Source of the DNA: Rhizophagus irregularis | Lineage: Eukaryota > Glomeromycota > Glomeromycetes > Glomerales > Glomeraceae | Assembly: GCF_026210795.1 (NCBI RefSeq) | Contig: NC_089447.1 | Location: 1,180,501-1,244,500 of the forward strand | Length of the DNA: 64,000 nt | Direction: 5' to 3' | Part shown: in pieces, positions 11,796-24,934 of the stretch | Layout: each line of letters opens with the position of its first letter | Position numbering within the stretch: position 1 is the stretch's first letter | Made by a program: the position numbers and the translations under genes | The notes under the pieces: generated by a model | The model's input: the letters and a program-made list of their open reading frames with translations, nothing else | The model's database searches: none | What the model was told of the DNA's origin: nothing

Positions 11796-14082
11796 ATGAG
11801 TAATATATATATTCAAGAACCACATACAAAGTAATTTTCATACAACAAATTATCACTAATTTGTTTTTCCAACATATATTTATTTTATTTAAATTTTTAG
11901 CGGTAAGGTCATTCTTCACACTACATCGGGAGATATCGCTATAGAACTTTTCTCGAAAGAAGCACCGAAAGCCTGTCGGAATTTTGTGCAGCTTGCATTA
12001 GAGAGTTACTTCGATAACACCATTTTTCACAGGTATGCCCTCAGCTCCTAATTTTGAATTTTAAGTTGATTTACACTATCTTGAATTCTTTAGAGTTGTC
12101 CCCGGTTTCATTATACAAGGCGGAGATCCAACTGGAACTGGACATGGTAACATTCAACATCAATAAACAAATTTATTATGCAGTTAATTTAATACCTTAT
12201 TAATTATTAGGGGGTGAATCAATATACGGAGGTCCATTTGTTGACGAATTTCATACGAGGCTACGTTTTGTACGGCGTGGGCTTGTGGCGATGGCCAACG
12301 CTGGAAAAAATGACAATCGTAGTCAATTTTTCATTACGTTAGATAGAACCGATGAATTACAAAATATGCATACGATTTTTGGGAAAGTAGTTGGTGAAAC
12401 TTTATTTAACGTGTTGAAAATTGGAGAACTCGAAATTGACGAGAATGAACGACCACTTTATCCGCCTAAAATAACTTCTACTGAGGTGGTTTGGAATCCT
12501 TTCGATGACATTATCCCTCGAATTACAGTTGCAGAAAAACTTGCCCAAGAAGCGGCTGCTGCCGCGATTGCTCAAAGAGAAGAAGAACAACCTCGGAAAA
12601 AGAAACTCAAAAAGTAAATAAATAATTTGAACGTAGCACGTACCTTGTTACTTTATTCAATGTTTTCTTCTTACCTAAAACATAGAAACGTTGCGTTGTT
12701 ATCATTTGGGGATGAAGCGAGTGAATTTGAAGACAATCAGAATTTAAAAATAAAGAGCAGTCATGACTTAGTGGAAAATGATCCAAGGTTAAGTAAGGAA
12801 GTTTCTGTCAAGGAGTTTGAAATACAGAAAAGTGACCACTCAACTGAAGTAGGGAATGTAAGAAAATTAAAGTATATATTTAATTATGTTTTAACAAATT
12901 CTAAGATTAAATGTAAATTTTATAATATTAGGCTAACGTTGAACAATCGAAATTACAAGACAAAATGCATAATAATATCAACAAAAAGAATAAAAGTGAT
13001 GATGACTTAGATGATAATGCTGACACTGCAGAAGAATTCGACCGAAAAATGAAGGAAAATATTAGACAGCAACAAGAATCGATGAAATTAAAGAAAGAAA
13101 GTAAATCGGCCCAATTATCTAAATCGTCGGTTGATTTTTTTAAAATTTTTATTCATAAATTCAATGATATTAATAATTCACAAATAATATAATCCAAATA
13201 ATATATCAAAGATGAAAAGTTTTTCCTAATAATAAGTTTGGTTGTTTATGCCTTATAGGGAAACTATACGACAAGAAATTGAGCAAGTTAAACAAGACAT
13301 TAAAAAATTGAATCGATCACGTGATGAAGAAGAGGATGAGCGTGCCAAAAAGAAAGCGAAGAAGTCTTTTGTGCAACTTGAAAGACAAAAATATTTATCT
13401 TCTGGCAAAGCAGCTTCTGGTAAAAGGAAAAAAGGGTCAGAAGCTGATGTAAGATCAATATTTTATATGAAAATTTTCCCATTAATTTTTTTTCTAAAAA
13501 AAAAAAATAATGTTTAATTAATAAATTTAGACGTTGGAAAAATTGAAATCTTTTCTAACAAAAATTGAAGCTGCGGTTCCATCTGAGACTGAGCCACCAT
13601 TAAAAACTGAAGAAGATGCAGAGCCTTGTCTTCTTCACTCGGTACCAAATTGCTTATCATGCCGAGATACATTTGGAGAATCAAAAACTGATGAAACAGA
13701 TGAGGGATGGTTAGCACATCGTCTTGTGTTTGAAAAAGATCATAAGGGTAAAGATTTGATGCAAAGAAGAGATGATCCGAATGATTATGTGGTTATCGAT
13801 CCACTAGCACGTAAAAAGCAAGCCGTAGAAGAAGAAAAAGAGAAGAAGGCTCAAAAAGGTGGAATAAGTGAAGTATTCACAAAAGATAGGCATATAGATC
13901 GTGAAAGACATTCAGAACGTTATAGAGACAGCCATCGTGATTTAAATAGAGATCGAGGTAGAGGTAGAGATCGAGATAGAGATCGGGACAGAGATTGGGA
14001 CAGAGATCGAGACAGAGATCGAGACAGAGATCGATACGCGTCTAGAGATTACGATAGGGAAAAATCACGGAGGAGATTGTGA
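11796..14082 (+). CDS. CWC27: Spliceosome-associated cyclophilin CWC27
   Basis: Exon 1 (11796-11830) gives MSNIYIQEPHT; exon 2 from 11901 continues N-GKVILHTTSGDIAIELFSKE. The cyclophilin domain contains FHRVVPGFIIQGGDPTGTG and LVAMANAGKNDNRSQFFIT. The N-terminal block, the C-terminal segments RNVALLSFGDEASE, SSHDLVENDPRLS and the final EGWLAHRLVFE motif identify CWC27 rather than a generic cyclophilin. CWC27 joins activated spliceosomes, where it pairs with CWC22 near the exon junction complex site. In this family the active site often lacks the catalytic tryptophan, so isomerase activity should not be assumed. The tail (13900-14080) is an RD/RS-like run of Arg-Asp dipeptides that I do not recall in the human protein. 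Exon boundaries between 12600 and 13540 are approximate. Confidence 0.92.
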
Positions 14083-16560
14083 TTATAACTTCCATTAATG
14101 AATTAATGATTAACTATGCCAATTGGAATAAATGATGATGAATTTACAAAATACTAACATAAATTAAATGGTATTATACTTATTATGAATTTTACTAATA
14201 TTAATAACATTAATTCGTGATCCACGAGTCAACTACAAAGGATCTGCAGAAAATGGGAGTCTGGCGTGGCGTCAAATAAAAATAAAAAATTATGTGAGAA
14301 TTTATTTTAAAAAACTAAAATATGTTAGTATTGAATGGGTTCACATAAAGAGCATCACGAATTAAAGAATTATTTAAGAACTATCAGAACTTCATAGCTC
14401 CGCATAAGCTGAGCTGGTCACAGCTGGTCACGAACCAGCTTATATATATAAATATATTAAATAAATAAATGCAATTGTTACTATTTTAGACATTATTTTT
14501 ATTCTATTTTTGGGTTTTGTTTTTTATCGCACCTGCTGACCTGCGTTATGTCGCACCCCTATAATATGTTACATATAAAAGTCAAAAATGATTTTAGAAA
14601 ACATGTAGAGCGGTCAAAAATTAAGGTCTCACGCCAGGATTTTTTATAAAAATGGGAAATCTTTAACGAAGTCACGTGATCAAATGATCGACATAATTAA
14701 TATATAAAATTACCAAAAAGGGGGGACCGTTAAAGCAGGTAGAATCACGTGACTTTCGAAATTTTTCTTTTTTTTAAATAAAACTCTTTATTATATATAA
14801 AACCTTCCAAATAAACATATATTAAGTGCATTTTGACCTGTTCTGCAAGTTTACTTAGAGCACAAAATGAGGTTTAGAACACCGTTTTCGATTTATTCAA
14901 CTTTTTCAATTTCGTTAAAATTGATCTATCCTTTTTTGGGTATGATCAGCAAAATTCGTTTGCTCATATGTAAAGTCAAAAACATTGTTCTTTTTCCACC
15001 TTTTCTCCCTAAGTAAACTTGTGGAGCAGGCCGAAATACACTTATTTAATGATTTTCAAGTTCACTTTAATTTTAGTTTATAAAAAATTTATCAAATCAT
15101 AATAATTTTAAATCACGTGATTCTACCCCGCTTTAACGGGCCCCAAAAAAGGAAGATGCGACATATCGCAGGTGAGAAAAAAAACATTATATGGACGAGG
15201 GGTGTACATAAGTTACCACTTAACCCCCAGCATACCGTAGAGTCGCCCCGCCCTTTATTTACTAAAAAGGCTTAGCCTGTCTATCGAGAAAGACAATCAA
15301 AAGAAGAATCCAAATTAAAAAAAAAAGAAAAGAATTATTCGAATTATAAAATCAAGAATCCACAAAAATATAGGACATCCAACCACCAGCGTGGAGGTAA
15401 CATAGACGATTCAACATGGAGTGAAGTGTCTTTGATGTGGCATCTGTGGTCATGTTCGTTATGTTAGGATTAGTTTGTGTGCGCGTTCGTTTTGTTTGTA
15501 ATAATTTTTTCGTGATATGCTTGCTTTTTTCCCAGTCTTTAAAAGCGTCATTATGAATTTGCCAAAGTATTTGGTTAAGCTAAATGTAATTGAAGTCTTA
15601 AAATTAATGATCACTATTTGTTGTGTAGCGAACTTTTTGATATATGAAAAAATAAAGTCAGTGCGGGATTGAAGGATTAATTGATGGAGAATCAGATATA
15701 AAGGCTCGTTCGTATTTGTCAAATTGCATAACGGAGGATTGGGATATTTGGATAAAGTTTGGGATAATGTTTTTGTAAGATATCCTCACTTGGCTGTTTG
15801 ATCTATATCCGAATTACGGAAGTGTCTAAAAATAGGCTGTTTGTGTAAGAAGAAATTCGAAGTAGTGAATTCTTCGGTAATGTTTTCCTAATATCTCGAT
15901 TAATAGGGCCGATATTGTCCTATATGGGTGTCATTAAAGCATCTAGGATTATTTTAGGTGATATGTAAATTAGGGTAGGTGTAAAAAAGTGGCAGCAATG
16001 TGAATGTTCTCAAATCTAAATCGTTTATCCGGTGATATTTAGCATCACATTGTCACGTGATATCCGCGTCCGCATTTTTTTATGAGAAACTTAACCTAGA
16101 TCGGGGTTTAGACTTCTTATCCTAGACTTGGGGGTCTAGGGAGCTTTGATAATTAATTCCATAATCAGTAAATATATAAATTCTGAATTAAAATTGTAAA
16201 ATCTATTAATTATATTATATCGTTACTAATACCCAACTGTAAATTACTATAACATCATTGCCGATCATTGCTGATCATTTCGTCATTTTTAAGTTTTTGA
16301 AGGCCATTATCGATCAATTTTTCTTTTTTGAAAATATTTTAAATCATGCACTTTAATTTTTTTTGCTTAATTTCAATTTTCCCTTCAACAATGAGATTCG
16401 ATTTTGATTCGATTATCCCTATGAGAGTCCAGACCTCTTAATTTGATAATCTATCATTACACGTGATTAGAATCAATAAATTATTATTTAAAAAAAAATT
16501 AATTGTAAATAAATAGAAAATAACATTATTTAGTGATTTAATTATTTTAGAAATGGAAAT
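14083..16560. other. Intergenic region between CWC27 and COG6
   Basis: About 2.5 kb without a supported gene. It contains the foldback element at ~14713-15152, several CACGTG words, a small inverted repeat near 14410-14445 built from AGCTGGTCAC, and an imperfect palindrome near 16120-16140 (CCTAGACTTGGGGGTCTAGG). The minus-strand frame at 15459-15722 has no recognisable features. The last 80 bases before 16561 end in a TTTTAG just upstream of the ATG, which could be a 5' UTR intron acceptor. Confidence 0.5.
14713..15152. mobile_element. Foldback/MITE-like element with long inverted repeats
   Basis: The left end reads CCGTTAAAGC then AGGTAGAATCACGTGA (14727-14752). The right end (15112-15140) is its reverse complement with one or two changes. 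Further in, the arms match again: AAGTTTACTTAG at ~14848 pairs with CTAAGTAAACTT at ~15009, flanked by matching imperfect sequence. The arms therefore extend over at least 150 bases each. There is no coding potential. A target-site duplication was not obvious. The superfamily is undetermined. Confidence 0.75.
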
Positions 16561-19420
16561 ATGGCTGAACAAACTACTTCAAGACGTTCATCAACAATAA
16601 AATCACCAACAACTCCACCTCTACAGGAGGATAATCCAATTTCACAAAAAGTTTCAAAAATTTTACTTAACCCAATAGATGATGTGAAAACAAAGATAGC
16701 ATTAGAAGCTTTATCAGAATTCTATTCTAATAATAATAATAATTCTTTAATTATTCGTAGAAATTTAAGAGGAAATATTGAACAAAAAGCAATTGAAGCT
16801 AATAGAAATTTTTTAGAAATCTTTGGTAAAATTACAGAGGTAAATAAAGATGTATAATACTATGGTCTTAAATGTTTTTTTTAAAAAAAATTTTATCTTT
16901 TTTTAGCAATTAGCAGTAATTGAATCAGAAGTTAAATCTATGAATACTTTTTGTAATGAAATTGAAAAAAGTTTAGAATCTGCTAATAGACAAATTGCTG
17001 TATTATTAGAACAAAGTGATAGTTTGAAATCTCAAAGGTTAGTTAATAAATATCCTTATTTTTTATTATTTATGATTATAATAGTTTTTTTTTTTGATTA
17101 TTAGGGAAACATGTAAAACGAGGAAAATTTTAATAGATGCTTTTTTAAAAAGATTTACTCTTTCTGAAAAAGAAGTTACTGTAATAACATCACCTAATTC
17201 TATAATAGGACAAGAATTTTTTGATGCTTTGAAACATTTACAACAAATTCATGGGGATTGTGATACACTTTTAATAACTGAAAATCAAAGAGCTGGGTAA
17301 ATAAATTATCTTTAGTTATTTAAATATTTATTTATTCAAGTTATATTTAATCTTTGTTTAAAAAAAATAGGCTGGAAATTATGGAAAGAATGAATTCTTA
17401 TCAAGAAGTAGCATTTGATAAATTGTATAGATGGACACAAACTGAAACTAGAACCTTAGGTCAAGAGTCATTAGAAGTACCAATTACCATGAGACAGGCT
17501 TTAAAGGCTTTAAAACAACGGCCTGTTCTATTTCAGTATGTAGTGGATAGTTCATTGATCCTTTAAAATGAGTTATTAATTTTATCCATTCATTAATCAG
17601 GTCTTGTTTAGAAGAACTTGTTCATATCCGAAGAAATGCTGTTTCTAGAGCATTTATGGATGCCTTAGTAAGAGGAGGACAGGGAGGAACTCCCAAACCT
17701 ATTGAAATACATTCGCATGATCCATTACGTTATGTGGGCGATATGTTGGCATGGGTACATCAAGCTGTTGCCGGTGAAAAAGAATTTTTGGAAAGTTTAT
17801 TTGAACCAGAACCAAGTAAGCTTTTATTTTTCAAAAAATAATTAATTATTATTTTCGTTACTAAAATTTAAAAGTATTTTTATTTAGATTCAAATAATGA
17901 ATTTATTCAAGAAGAAGTTATAGCAAGAGAGAGTGATGATATTATTATACAAGATTTGTTGGATCGAGATCTTGATGGAACTTGTCGTCCACTTATGGTA
18001 AGTTCTCTTATTTACAATGAAATAGTCTTTTGATCAAATGTTTAATAGAATTTCTTTTATAATATAGACACGTGTTGAGCAAGTTATTGGGTCTCAAATT
18101 GGAGCTATAACAGGATATAGAATTTTGAATTTAATTCAATTTTATAAAATTACAATTGCAAGAATTTTAGGACCTAATGCAAATTTATCTAACACTCTTG
18201 AAGAGTAAGAAGAAACTTAATATCTTTTATCATTAATTAATTGATAATTAATTGATTAACCTCTTTGTAGTATTACAGAAATTGCATCCAGGGTGTTTTT
18301 TAATATTCTAAATGCTCAAGCTGAACAGTTATTAAGATATATTCAAGTAATTATATAATTTTAAATTTAAAAATAATTTTTTTTATACTTACGTACAATT
18401 ATTCATTTTAACTTTAGACGCCAAGTTCTGATTTATCTCCACCGCCAGCAGTAAAGGAAGTTGTATTGCAACTGGTAAATTAATTAATTTATCAAGATTA
18501 TTTGATATGTTTAGCTCTAATTGTAAATAAAATTCCTGTAGAAAGCTATTATGGCATCATATGAGACTTCATTAATTACAGCATCAGAAAAGGAGAAAGA
18601 TTTTAAATCAATATTAGATGCAATATTAGATCCTTTATTTCAAATGTGTGAATTAGGTGCAAAAGATTTAACTAAATTTAATCAAGCGATTTATATGGTT
18701 AATTGTCTCCATTATGTTCAGGTAAGTGTATAAACATATAAAATTTATTTGTCTATTCATGTATTTTTTTCTTTTTAGGAAAGTTTTTCTTTTCTTTTTT
18801 TTTTAGTCTGCTTTAACTTTATATGCTTTTACTCATGGACGAGTTATGGATATTGAAAGAAGAATTGAAGAAAATTTGGAAATATTAGTTGATGAACAGG
18901 TTTGAAAATTTAATTAAAAAAAAAAAAATTTTATTATACTAATTTTATTATACTAATTTTTGGAAAATAATATTCCGTTACTTTAGTATGCAAATTTATT
19001 AAGACAATCTGGATTAAAACCTATTGTTCAAGCAATTGAAACAAAAGATGAAAAAGTATGTAATGAATTTTAAAAATTACTTCTGGATTTAATATTTTTA
19101 TTTTAAAATTCTAATATATGCTAATTATCTTTTTAAAGACACCATTATCATTAGTACATAATATGAATGCAAAATCATTAGCAAATATAATGGCAAAGTT
19201 AGATTCATTTTTATCATTATCAGATAGTGATACATTTAAATTACAAGGTCACCCAAAGCCATTAGTTAAAAAAGTTAATCAAAGAGTAAGTAAATTGTTT
19301 ATTGAAGCTTATAGAAAAGTTAATGATGCTATAAAAGATCCAAAAAATCGGTATGAATTTCCCAATACTATTTTAGTTAGAACTGTTGATGAAATTGAAA
19401 ATATTTTATTGATTGATTAA
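16561..19420 (+). CDS. COG6: Conserved oligomeric Golgi complex subunit 6
   Basis: About a dozen exons separated by 50-100 nt introns. The N-terminus is Ser/Thr-rich and disordered. It is followed by [21 protein letters not shown] and [22 protein letters not shown], which form the COG6 N-terminal coiled-coil signature. Later blocks typical of COG6 are RILIDAFL-like ([16 protein letters not shown]), [45 protein letters not shown], and [21 protein letters not shown]. The C-terminus ends with [13 protein letters not shown] and a stop at 19418-19420. COG6 belongs to lobe B of the COG tether, which guides retrograde vesicles within the Golgi. An upstream ATG at 16554 is out of frame, which supports 16561 as the start. 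Confidence 0.93.
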
Positions 19421-20339
19421 TACATAATATGATGATAAAGCGGTGTTTAATTAGCAAGATACCAGGATAAATGTAACTGGACTATGTTTTTTATGTGGAA
19501 TCTTAATAGGTATAATAAGTATACCTTGGAATTTTGACTAGTAATAATATATGACTTACTTTGATTAATGGTAAAAAGAACGAAGATTCTTCAATTGATG
19601 AAAAAAAATCAATTATTTAATACTTTATTGGATGAATTAACTGATGCAGTTCTAAGAAATTTTTTTAAGCTTTTAAAAAAAAGTATTAAGTAATGTACAG
19701 TTGTCACTCAAATTCGAATTTTAATTTCATTTCGAATTATTACAATATCAACAATTAGTGTCAGTTAATTATTCATTCTAAACCCTTGTTTAATTAAAGA
19801 ATTAGGATCTAAAATACCAACATTTAATTCCGAATTTGATATATTAATATTGCCTTTAACGTTTTACTTCTTTATCGCTTCGGACGAAATAAAATACAAA
19901 TAAGATGCTAACAAAACAAGCTATTTCACTACAAGTTTCACCTTCAATTGGATCATTATCATGGTCACTAGGTTCTACAGTAATATACTGCAAATTATAA
20001 TTATCAATTCTATCTTCCTAAAACTGTTTATTATTCTGAATCTCAGATCCTTCTATCAGCATAAGAAACCAACCACCAAGAAATTAATAAAGGAGAAAAA
20101 ATAAGTAAATATAATAATAAAAAATCAACTAAATAACCTAAAATTGAAAAAATAAAACAGAAAAAAAATCTATAATTAAATCTATACAAAAAGTTGTAAA
20201 AAATAAAGGAAACTATTATACTATATAATTAACCTTTTGGTAATGCAAGTCAAAGTTTCATCAAAATTTTAATTTGCATTAAAAAAATTAGGTGAAAATT
20301 AGCTAAAACAAATTTTTACTGATTAGTTATATAAAATCA

Positions 20340-20505
20340 ATTATTAGCCATTTCACTTCCTTTTATTTTCCTTTCTTTTTTATTTATTTATTTTTTTCTT
20401 ATTCTTCCTCCTCTTCTTATTCTTCCTTTTCTTCTTACTTTCCTTTCCTTCTATTTTCTCTTTTCTTTTATTTTTCTCTTTTTTTCTCATTTTTTTTTCT
20501 TATAT
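20340..20505 (+). repeat. Homopyrimidine (C/T) tract
   Basis: A stretch of about 165 bases consists almost only of T and C on the plus strand (ttcctttc, cttcctcctcttctt and similar), with few interruptions. Mirror-symmetric polypyrimidine tracts can form triplex (H-DNA) structures. I see no gene relation. Confidence 0.7.
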
Positions 20506-21367
20506 CTTTATTTTTTTTAAAAAAAAATTATTAGTTAAATTATAATATAACTCTCATTTTTTCTTAATTGTAATAGGACCCAAACATATAACTTACAAAT
20601 AAACTTTAAGTACTAAAATAAAAATACATTTTATGGCATAATTCTGTCAATATTGAAGTTAAAAATGTGATTTTACTATCATTAAAATCCTCTCATCAAG
20701 ACAAATCCAATGATATAAATTTTATTAAAATTGAATTACTGGTTTTATTAAAAACAGGGGTATGTAGAATAACAAAAATTTGAAAATACCTTATAATATG
20801 CAACTTTTGAAAAATTTTAATATAAACTTTAAACAAACTCAAATGTGAGTTGTATTAGTATTACAATGCATTTGTCAATTTATTAAATTAATTAATTACA
20901 AATATTAAAAAGAAAATGACTAAACTGTAAAATGCCTTTATTTATATTTATCATCCAAAAGTCAGGTAAATTTCAAATAGAAGTAAAGATAATCATTAGT
21001 CTTACTAGTTCTACTTATTTTCAAGATTGCCAGTTTTAAAACCAGATTATGATCTTTTAGTTATTTTAGCTCTAACTGTTAATTTAAGCTAACCTTATTA
21101 TAGTACTAGCCAAAATTACAAGTAAATATAATCATATAAAAAATTTTGTATTATAATATTAAAACTAGTAAAAAATTTTTATCTGATAGCTAAACTATTT
21201 ATTTAAAATTACATAATTTCTATATTTAGTAATTGACCTAGGACTGAAAGATCACAAGATAGATTGGTCTGTTTTTTTGAAGTATAAAATCATTGGTGAT
21301 TATCTTTAAATAGAAATCCACATTCATTACATAGGAACTATAATGCAGAATGTAAATGGTTGGACCA

Positions 21368-21651
21368 GGATCCCGAATATTACTAAAAAAACTCAGATCT
21401 GAATTTGTATAAACCTTATAATTAATTTCTGTTCCAAATGTATAAAGTTATATGTAAATTTTAGCCTCAAATTTTGCTATCTCGGGATCCAGTAATTGGA
21501 TTTTAATGATCTTTGGCTTGTTAGATTCGTCTCAATGAGACGAACATTTTGATATATAATTCATATTTTTAAGTACAATATTAACTGAGATATCATATTT
21601 TGAAATTTTAGTTACACAGAATCTGAGTTGTTTTAGTAATGTTTGGGTCCT
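21368..21651. mobile_element. Short inverted-repeat element (~280 bp)
   Basis: The left end has GGATCCCGAATATTACTAAA followed by AAAACTCAGAT. The right end, read as reverse complement, has GGACCCAAACATTACTAAAA then CAACTCAGAT. The pair aligns over ~30 bases with a handful of mismatches. TTGGACC occurs just outside both ends, but at slightly different distances, so a clean target duplication cannot be claimed. Non-coding. Confidence 0.55.
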
Positions 21652-21770
21652 ATTGGACCTAGTGTATCTACTTGGAATCAAATAGGAAATGTTATATGTA
21701 TTACTATCTTAAAATATCAGAAGGGCTTTATTCTTTTCTTGTAACTACAAATTACTATCCTAATTCTTTA

Positions 21771-21957
21771 TACAGTCTAACCTCGATATACCGATATTCG
21801 ATATACTAATATACTATTAAAAACTTGTTATACTGATAAAATTTTATTTTCCCACTAATGTGAGGACATATAAATATCGGTATAACTTTGATATAACGAT
21901 CTTTTCTAAAAATTTCATATATGTCCCGACATATCGTTATATAAAGGTTTGACTGTA
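21771..21957. mobile_element. Mariner/pogo-like MITE, 187 bp
   Basis: The left terminus is TACAGTCTAACCTCGATATA. The reverse complement of the right terminus is TACAGTCAAACCTTTATATA. Both ends are flanked by TA, as expected from Tc1/mariner insertion. The ACAGTC(A/T)AACCTCG style is typical of pogo/Fot1-like elements. There is no transposase inside, so it is a non-autonomous copy. Confidence 0.8.
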
Positions 21958-23147
21958 TAATAATTTTCTTTTGGTAAGCAATAAGCATATTCGTTAGAAA
22001 ATCTTTTTAGGCTATTTAAATAGATTATGTATGCCATTTTGCTAACAGGTGAAAGAATTCTATAAGAATTATAGGGGATTCAATCCTTTACTTTAATTTT
22101 TGTTTTTAATGTTTTTATAATGGTAGTCCATATTGTGAATTATTAAGCTTAGATTACAAGGCCTGTAAAACTAAAAAAAAGTTCAATAAAAATGAGCTGT
22201 ACTTGTATAGCTTTAATTCTCTTAACTATACTGTCTGTACATATATAAAGTTCTAAAATAGGATGATAAGTAGTTTATTTTGCATAGATAGTTAAAGTAG
22301 TCCTCTTATATACTTAGTATATTTATATTACTGACTTATTTTTTAATAATTTGTAGCGATATTTGAAAAAAAAATAAATAAATATAAATTTAAAGTACAT
22401 TATTTTTAAAAACTAATACTTTTATAATTTTTATATAAAAAAATTTTATTATAAATAAAAATTTGAAAATAAATTTTTAAAGTATAAATAAACCATTACT
22501 TTTAAAGTGTCAGTTTATAAATCATTACTTTTTTTAGTGATATATTTTTTAGTAATATATTTTTTTTAGATGGTTATGTAAATATAATACTTTAATAGTT
22601 CTTATTACCTAGTAAGTATAATAGTAATTCTACTTAGATTATGATATAATACTTAGAAGAAGTGTATAGTATTCAATAGTAATTCAGTACTAGCTAATGC
22701 TGAATTGCCTAATATCACTAAGATGCTATATCTATACTAAAAACTTTGAATCTAAAAGTATAATTTATAAAATATTTAGGATCCTATTGTAAGTTTAATT
22801 AATTTGCATATTATAAATATTAATTAGAATCTCTAGCTTAACTTCTATATTTATGGTAAAAATTTCTGCTTAATTTTCTAAAATATTTAAGTATATTAAT
22901 TTATTTATAAAGGTAAAATTTTTCAAAATTCATATATTTTTGATGTATTTTTAATATAAAAAAAATTTCTTGAAAATTTTGGTTTTAACAATCAACTAGT
23001 CTCAAAAAAAATTTTTGATTTAGCAAATAAATTATAAATCTGCCCCTGCATTACCGTTTAAGGAAACAATATTTTTATGGATAATAGTGAATATGATCTT
23101 AAGATCTTTTAGTAAACGAATTTAATAACGTATCTTGTATTTTGAAT

Positions 23148-24610
23148 ATGACACTCGCACTTAAGGACAAGGTTTTATTCATTAGTGGTGCTTCTCGGTA
23201 ATTTATAAAATTATTTTCTTTTATTGTAAAGGATTCAATATTAAGTTATTAAATTAATCGCAATCATCAATATCAAATTTAGAGGAATTGGGTTAGCGAT
23301 AGCTTTGAGAGCTGCAAAAGATGGAGCGTGAGTTGAAAATGGAAATATTTGAAATTATGCGAGGAATAAATAACATGATATTAATAATAATTTTAGAAAG
23401 ATCTCTATCGCTGCAAAAACTGCTACACCACATCCAAAGGTAAATATATCTCACAAAAGAATGTAATTTTACTTGAGGGGTCATATTAACATATTTCAAA
23501 GTTACCTGGCACAATATATACTGCTGCGGAAGAAATTGAACGTGCGGGAGGAAAAGGTATTGAACATTAAATAATTATCGCCTTTTTTTTAGTTACCTCA
23601 TTTCATAATAATTTTTTTTTTAATTAATAGCTCTTCCGTTGGTATGTGATATTCGTGATGAAGAATCCGTCAAGTCGGCTATACAAAAAACAATAGAAAA
23701 ATTTAATGGAATTGACATTGTTGTTAACAATGGTATGAATTATTTTAGAAAAAAATTATTGAAAGCCCATGCATCAATTTATTTTTTCTTCCGCGATAGC
23801 ATCCGCGATTTCTTTAACCGACACTGAAAATACTACTCTCAAAAAATACAATCTCATGCATGAAATTAATGCTCGTGGAACTTGGTTGGTAACAAAGGTA
23901 TTGGTTTCATGAATATTTTCTATTTTCACAAGTTAATTTGTAACATTTTTTTTTTTTTTTGGTAGTATGCACTCCCATACCTTATCGAAAGTGGAAAACA
24001 AGATAGAAATCCTCACATATTGAACATTAGCCCACCACTTTCCATGAAAGAGCAATGGTTTTCGGACCATGTTGCATATTCAATCGCTAAATTTAACATG
24101 TCACTTTGTATTTTGGGGTGGGCTGGTGAATTCCGTGAACATGGAATTGCTGCAAACGGTAGTACTACCATGAAGTATGAATGGATAAGACAATTTTATT
24201 AATAAATATTTTTTATGACCACATTAGCACTTTGGCCAGTCACTTCGATCGACACAGCCGCTTTGAGTATTTTAGATAAACATACTTCATCTAAATCTCG
24301 AACTCCTCAAATTATGGCAGATGCTGCTCATTTGATTCTCACCAAAAATTCTACAGGTTTCAGGTAAAATTTTAAATTTAATAACAATATTATAATTATA
24401 AAATAATAATATCCATAATGATTTTTTAGTGGTAATTTTGTAATTGATGAAATTATTTTAAGAGAACATGGCCAGACAGAATTTGATCAGTATCTCGTTA
24501 CACCTGGAAACAGAGATTTAGTACTTGATTTATTTGTAGATGATGAAGTATTTAACAAATTAAAACCTTTATGGAAAGAAGATAGAAGAAAAAAAAATCC
24601 AAAATTATAA
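23148..24610 (+). CDS. HSDL2-like short-chain dehydrogenase
   Basis: About seven exons. Segments LALKDKVLFISGASR-GIGLAIALRAAKDGA (Rossmann TGxxxGIG form), IAAKTATPHPKLPGTIYTAAEEIE, LVCDIRDEESV, IVVNNASAISLT, INARGTWLVTKYALPYL, HILNISPP (catalytic Ser), WFSDHVAYSIAKFNMS (YxxxK catalytic pair) and IAANALWPVT match hydroxysteroid dehydrogenase-like protein 2. Human HSDL2 is peroxisomal/mitochondrial and carries a C-terminal SCP-2 lipid-binding domain. This protein stops about 50 residues after the SDR fold (ending RRKKNPKL), so it lacks SCP-2 and an obvious SKL signal. The substrate is unknown, probably a lipid-type alcohol/ketone by family analogy. Confidence 0.88.
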
Positions 24611-24934
24611 ATTATTAAATCATCCTAATAAGGAATAATTAATAGTAAAGATTTTCTTAGTATAAAAAAAAGGTTAAGGTTAATTTTCGTATATAAGATT
24701 TTCAAGTAGCATAATTTTTGAATTGGGGTAAATGATTTATTGTTCAACGCTATTTTTTTACTTGCACAAACAATTGTTCAATAAAATTATTTCAGTCCTA
24801 TTTTAGCAACTTTTTCTGATGAACGTTTTCGGATAAAATACAGTTTGTACGTACTACCGATATAAATTATAATACATGAAAAATATTAGAACTTGAAAAT
24901 TTTTTTATCCGTTCGTTTGTGGATTCCATTATAA
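24611..24934. other. Intergenic spacer
   Basis: 324 AT-rich bases between two co-directional genes. It is expected to contain the 3' end of the HSDL2-like gene and the promoter of the F-box-like gene. Nothing else is visible. Confidence 0.6.

Larger units (their letters stand above)
19421..23147. other. AT-rich intergenic region with repeats
   Basis: About 3.7 kb with no supported gene. Contents: a ~170-base homopyrimidine tract at ~20340-20505, an inverted-repeat element at ~21368-21651, a small mariner-like MITE at 21771-21957, and long A/T stretches. The short minus-strand frame at 21806-21988 is inside the MITE and is not a gene. Confidence 0.55.
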
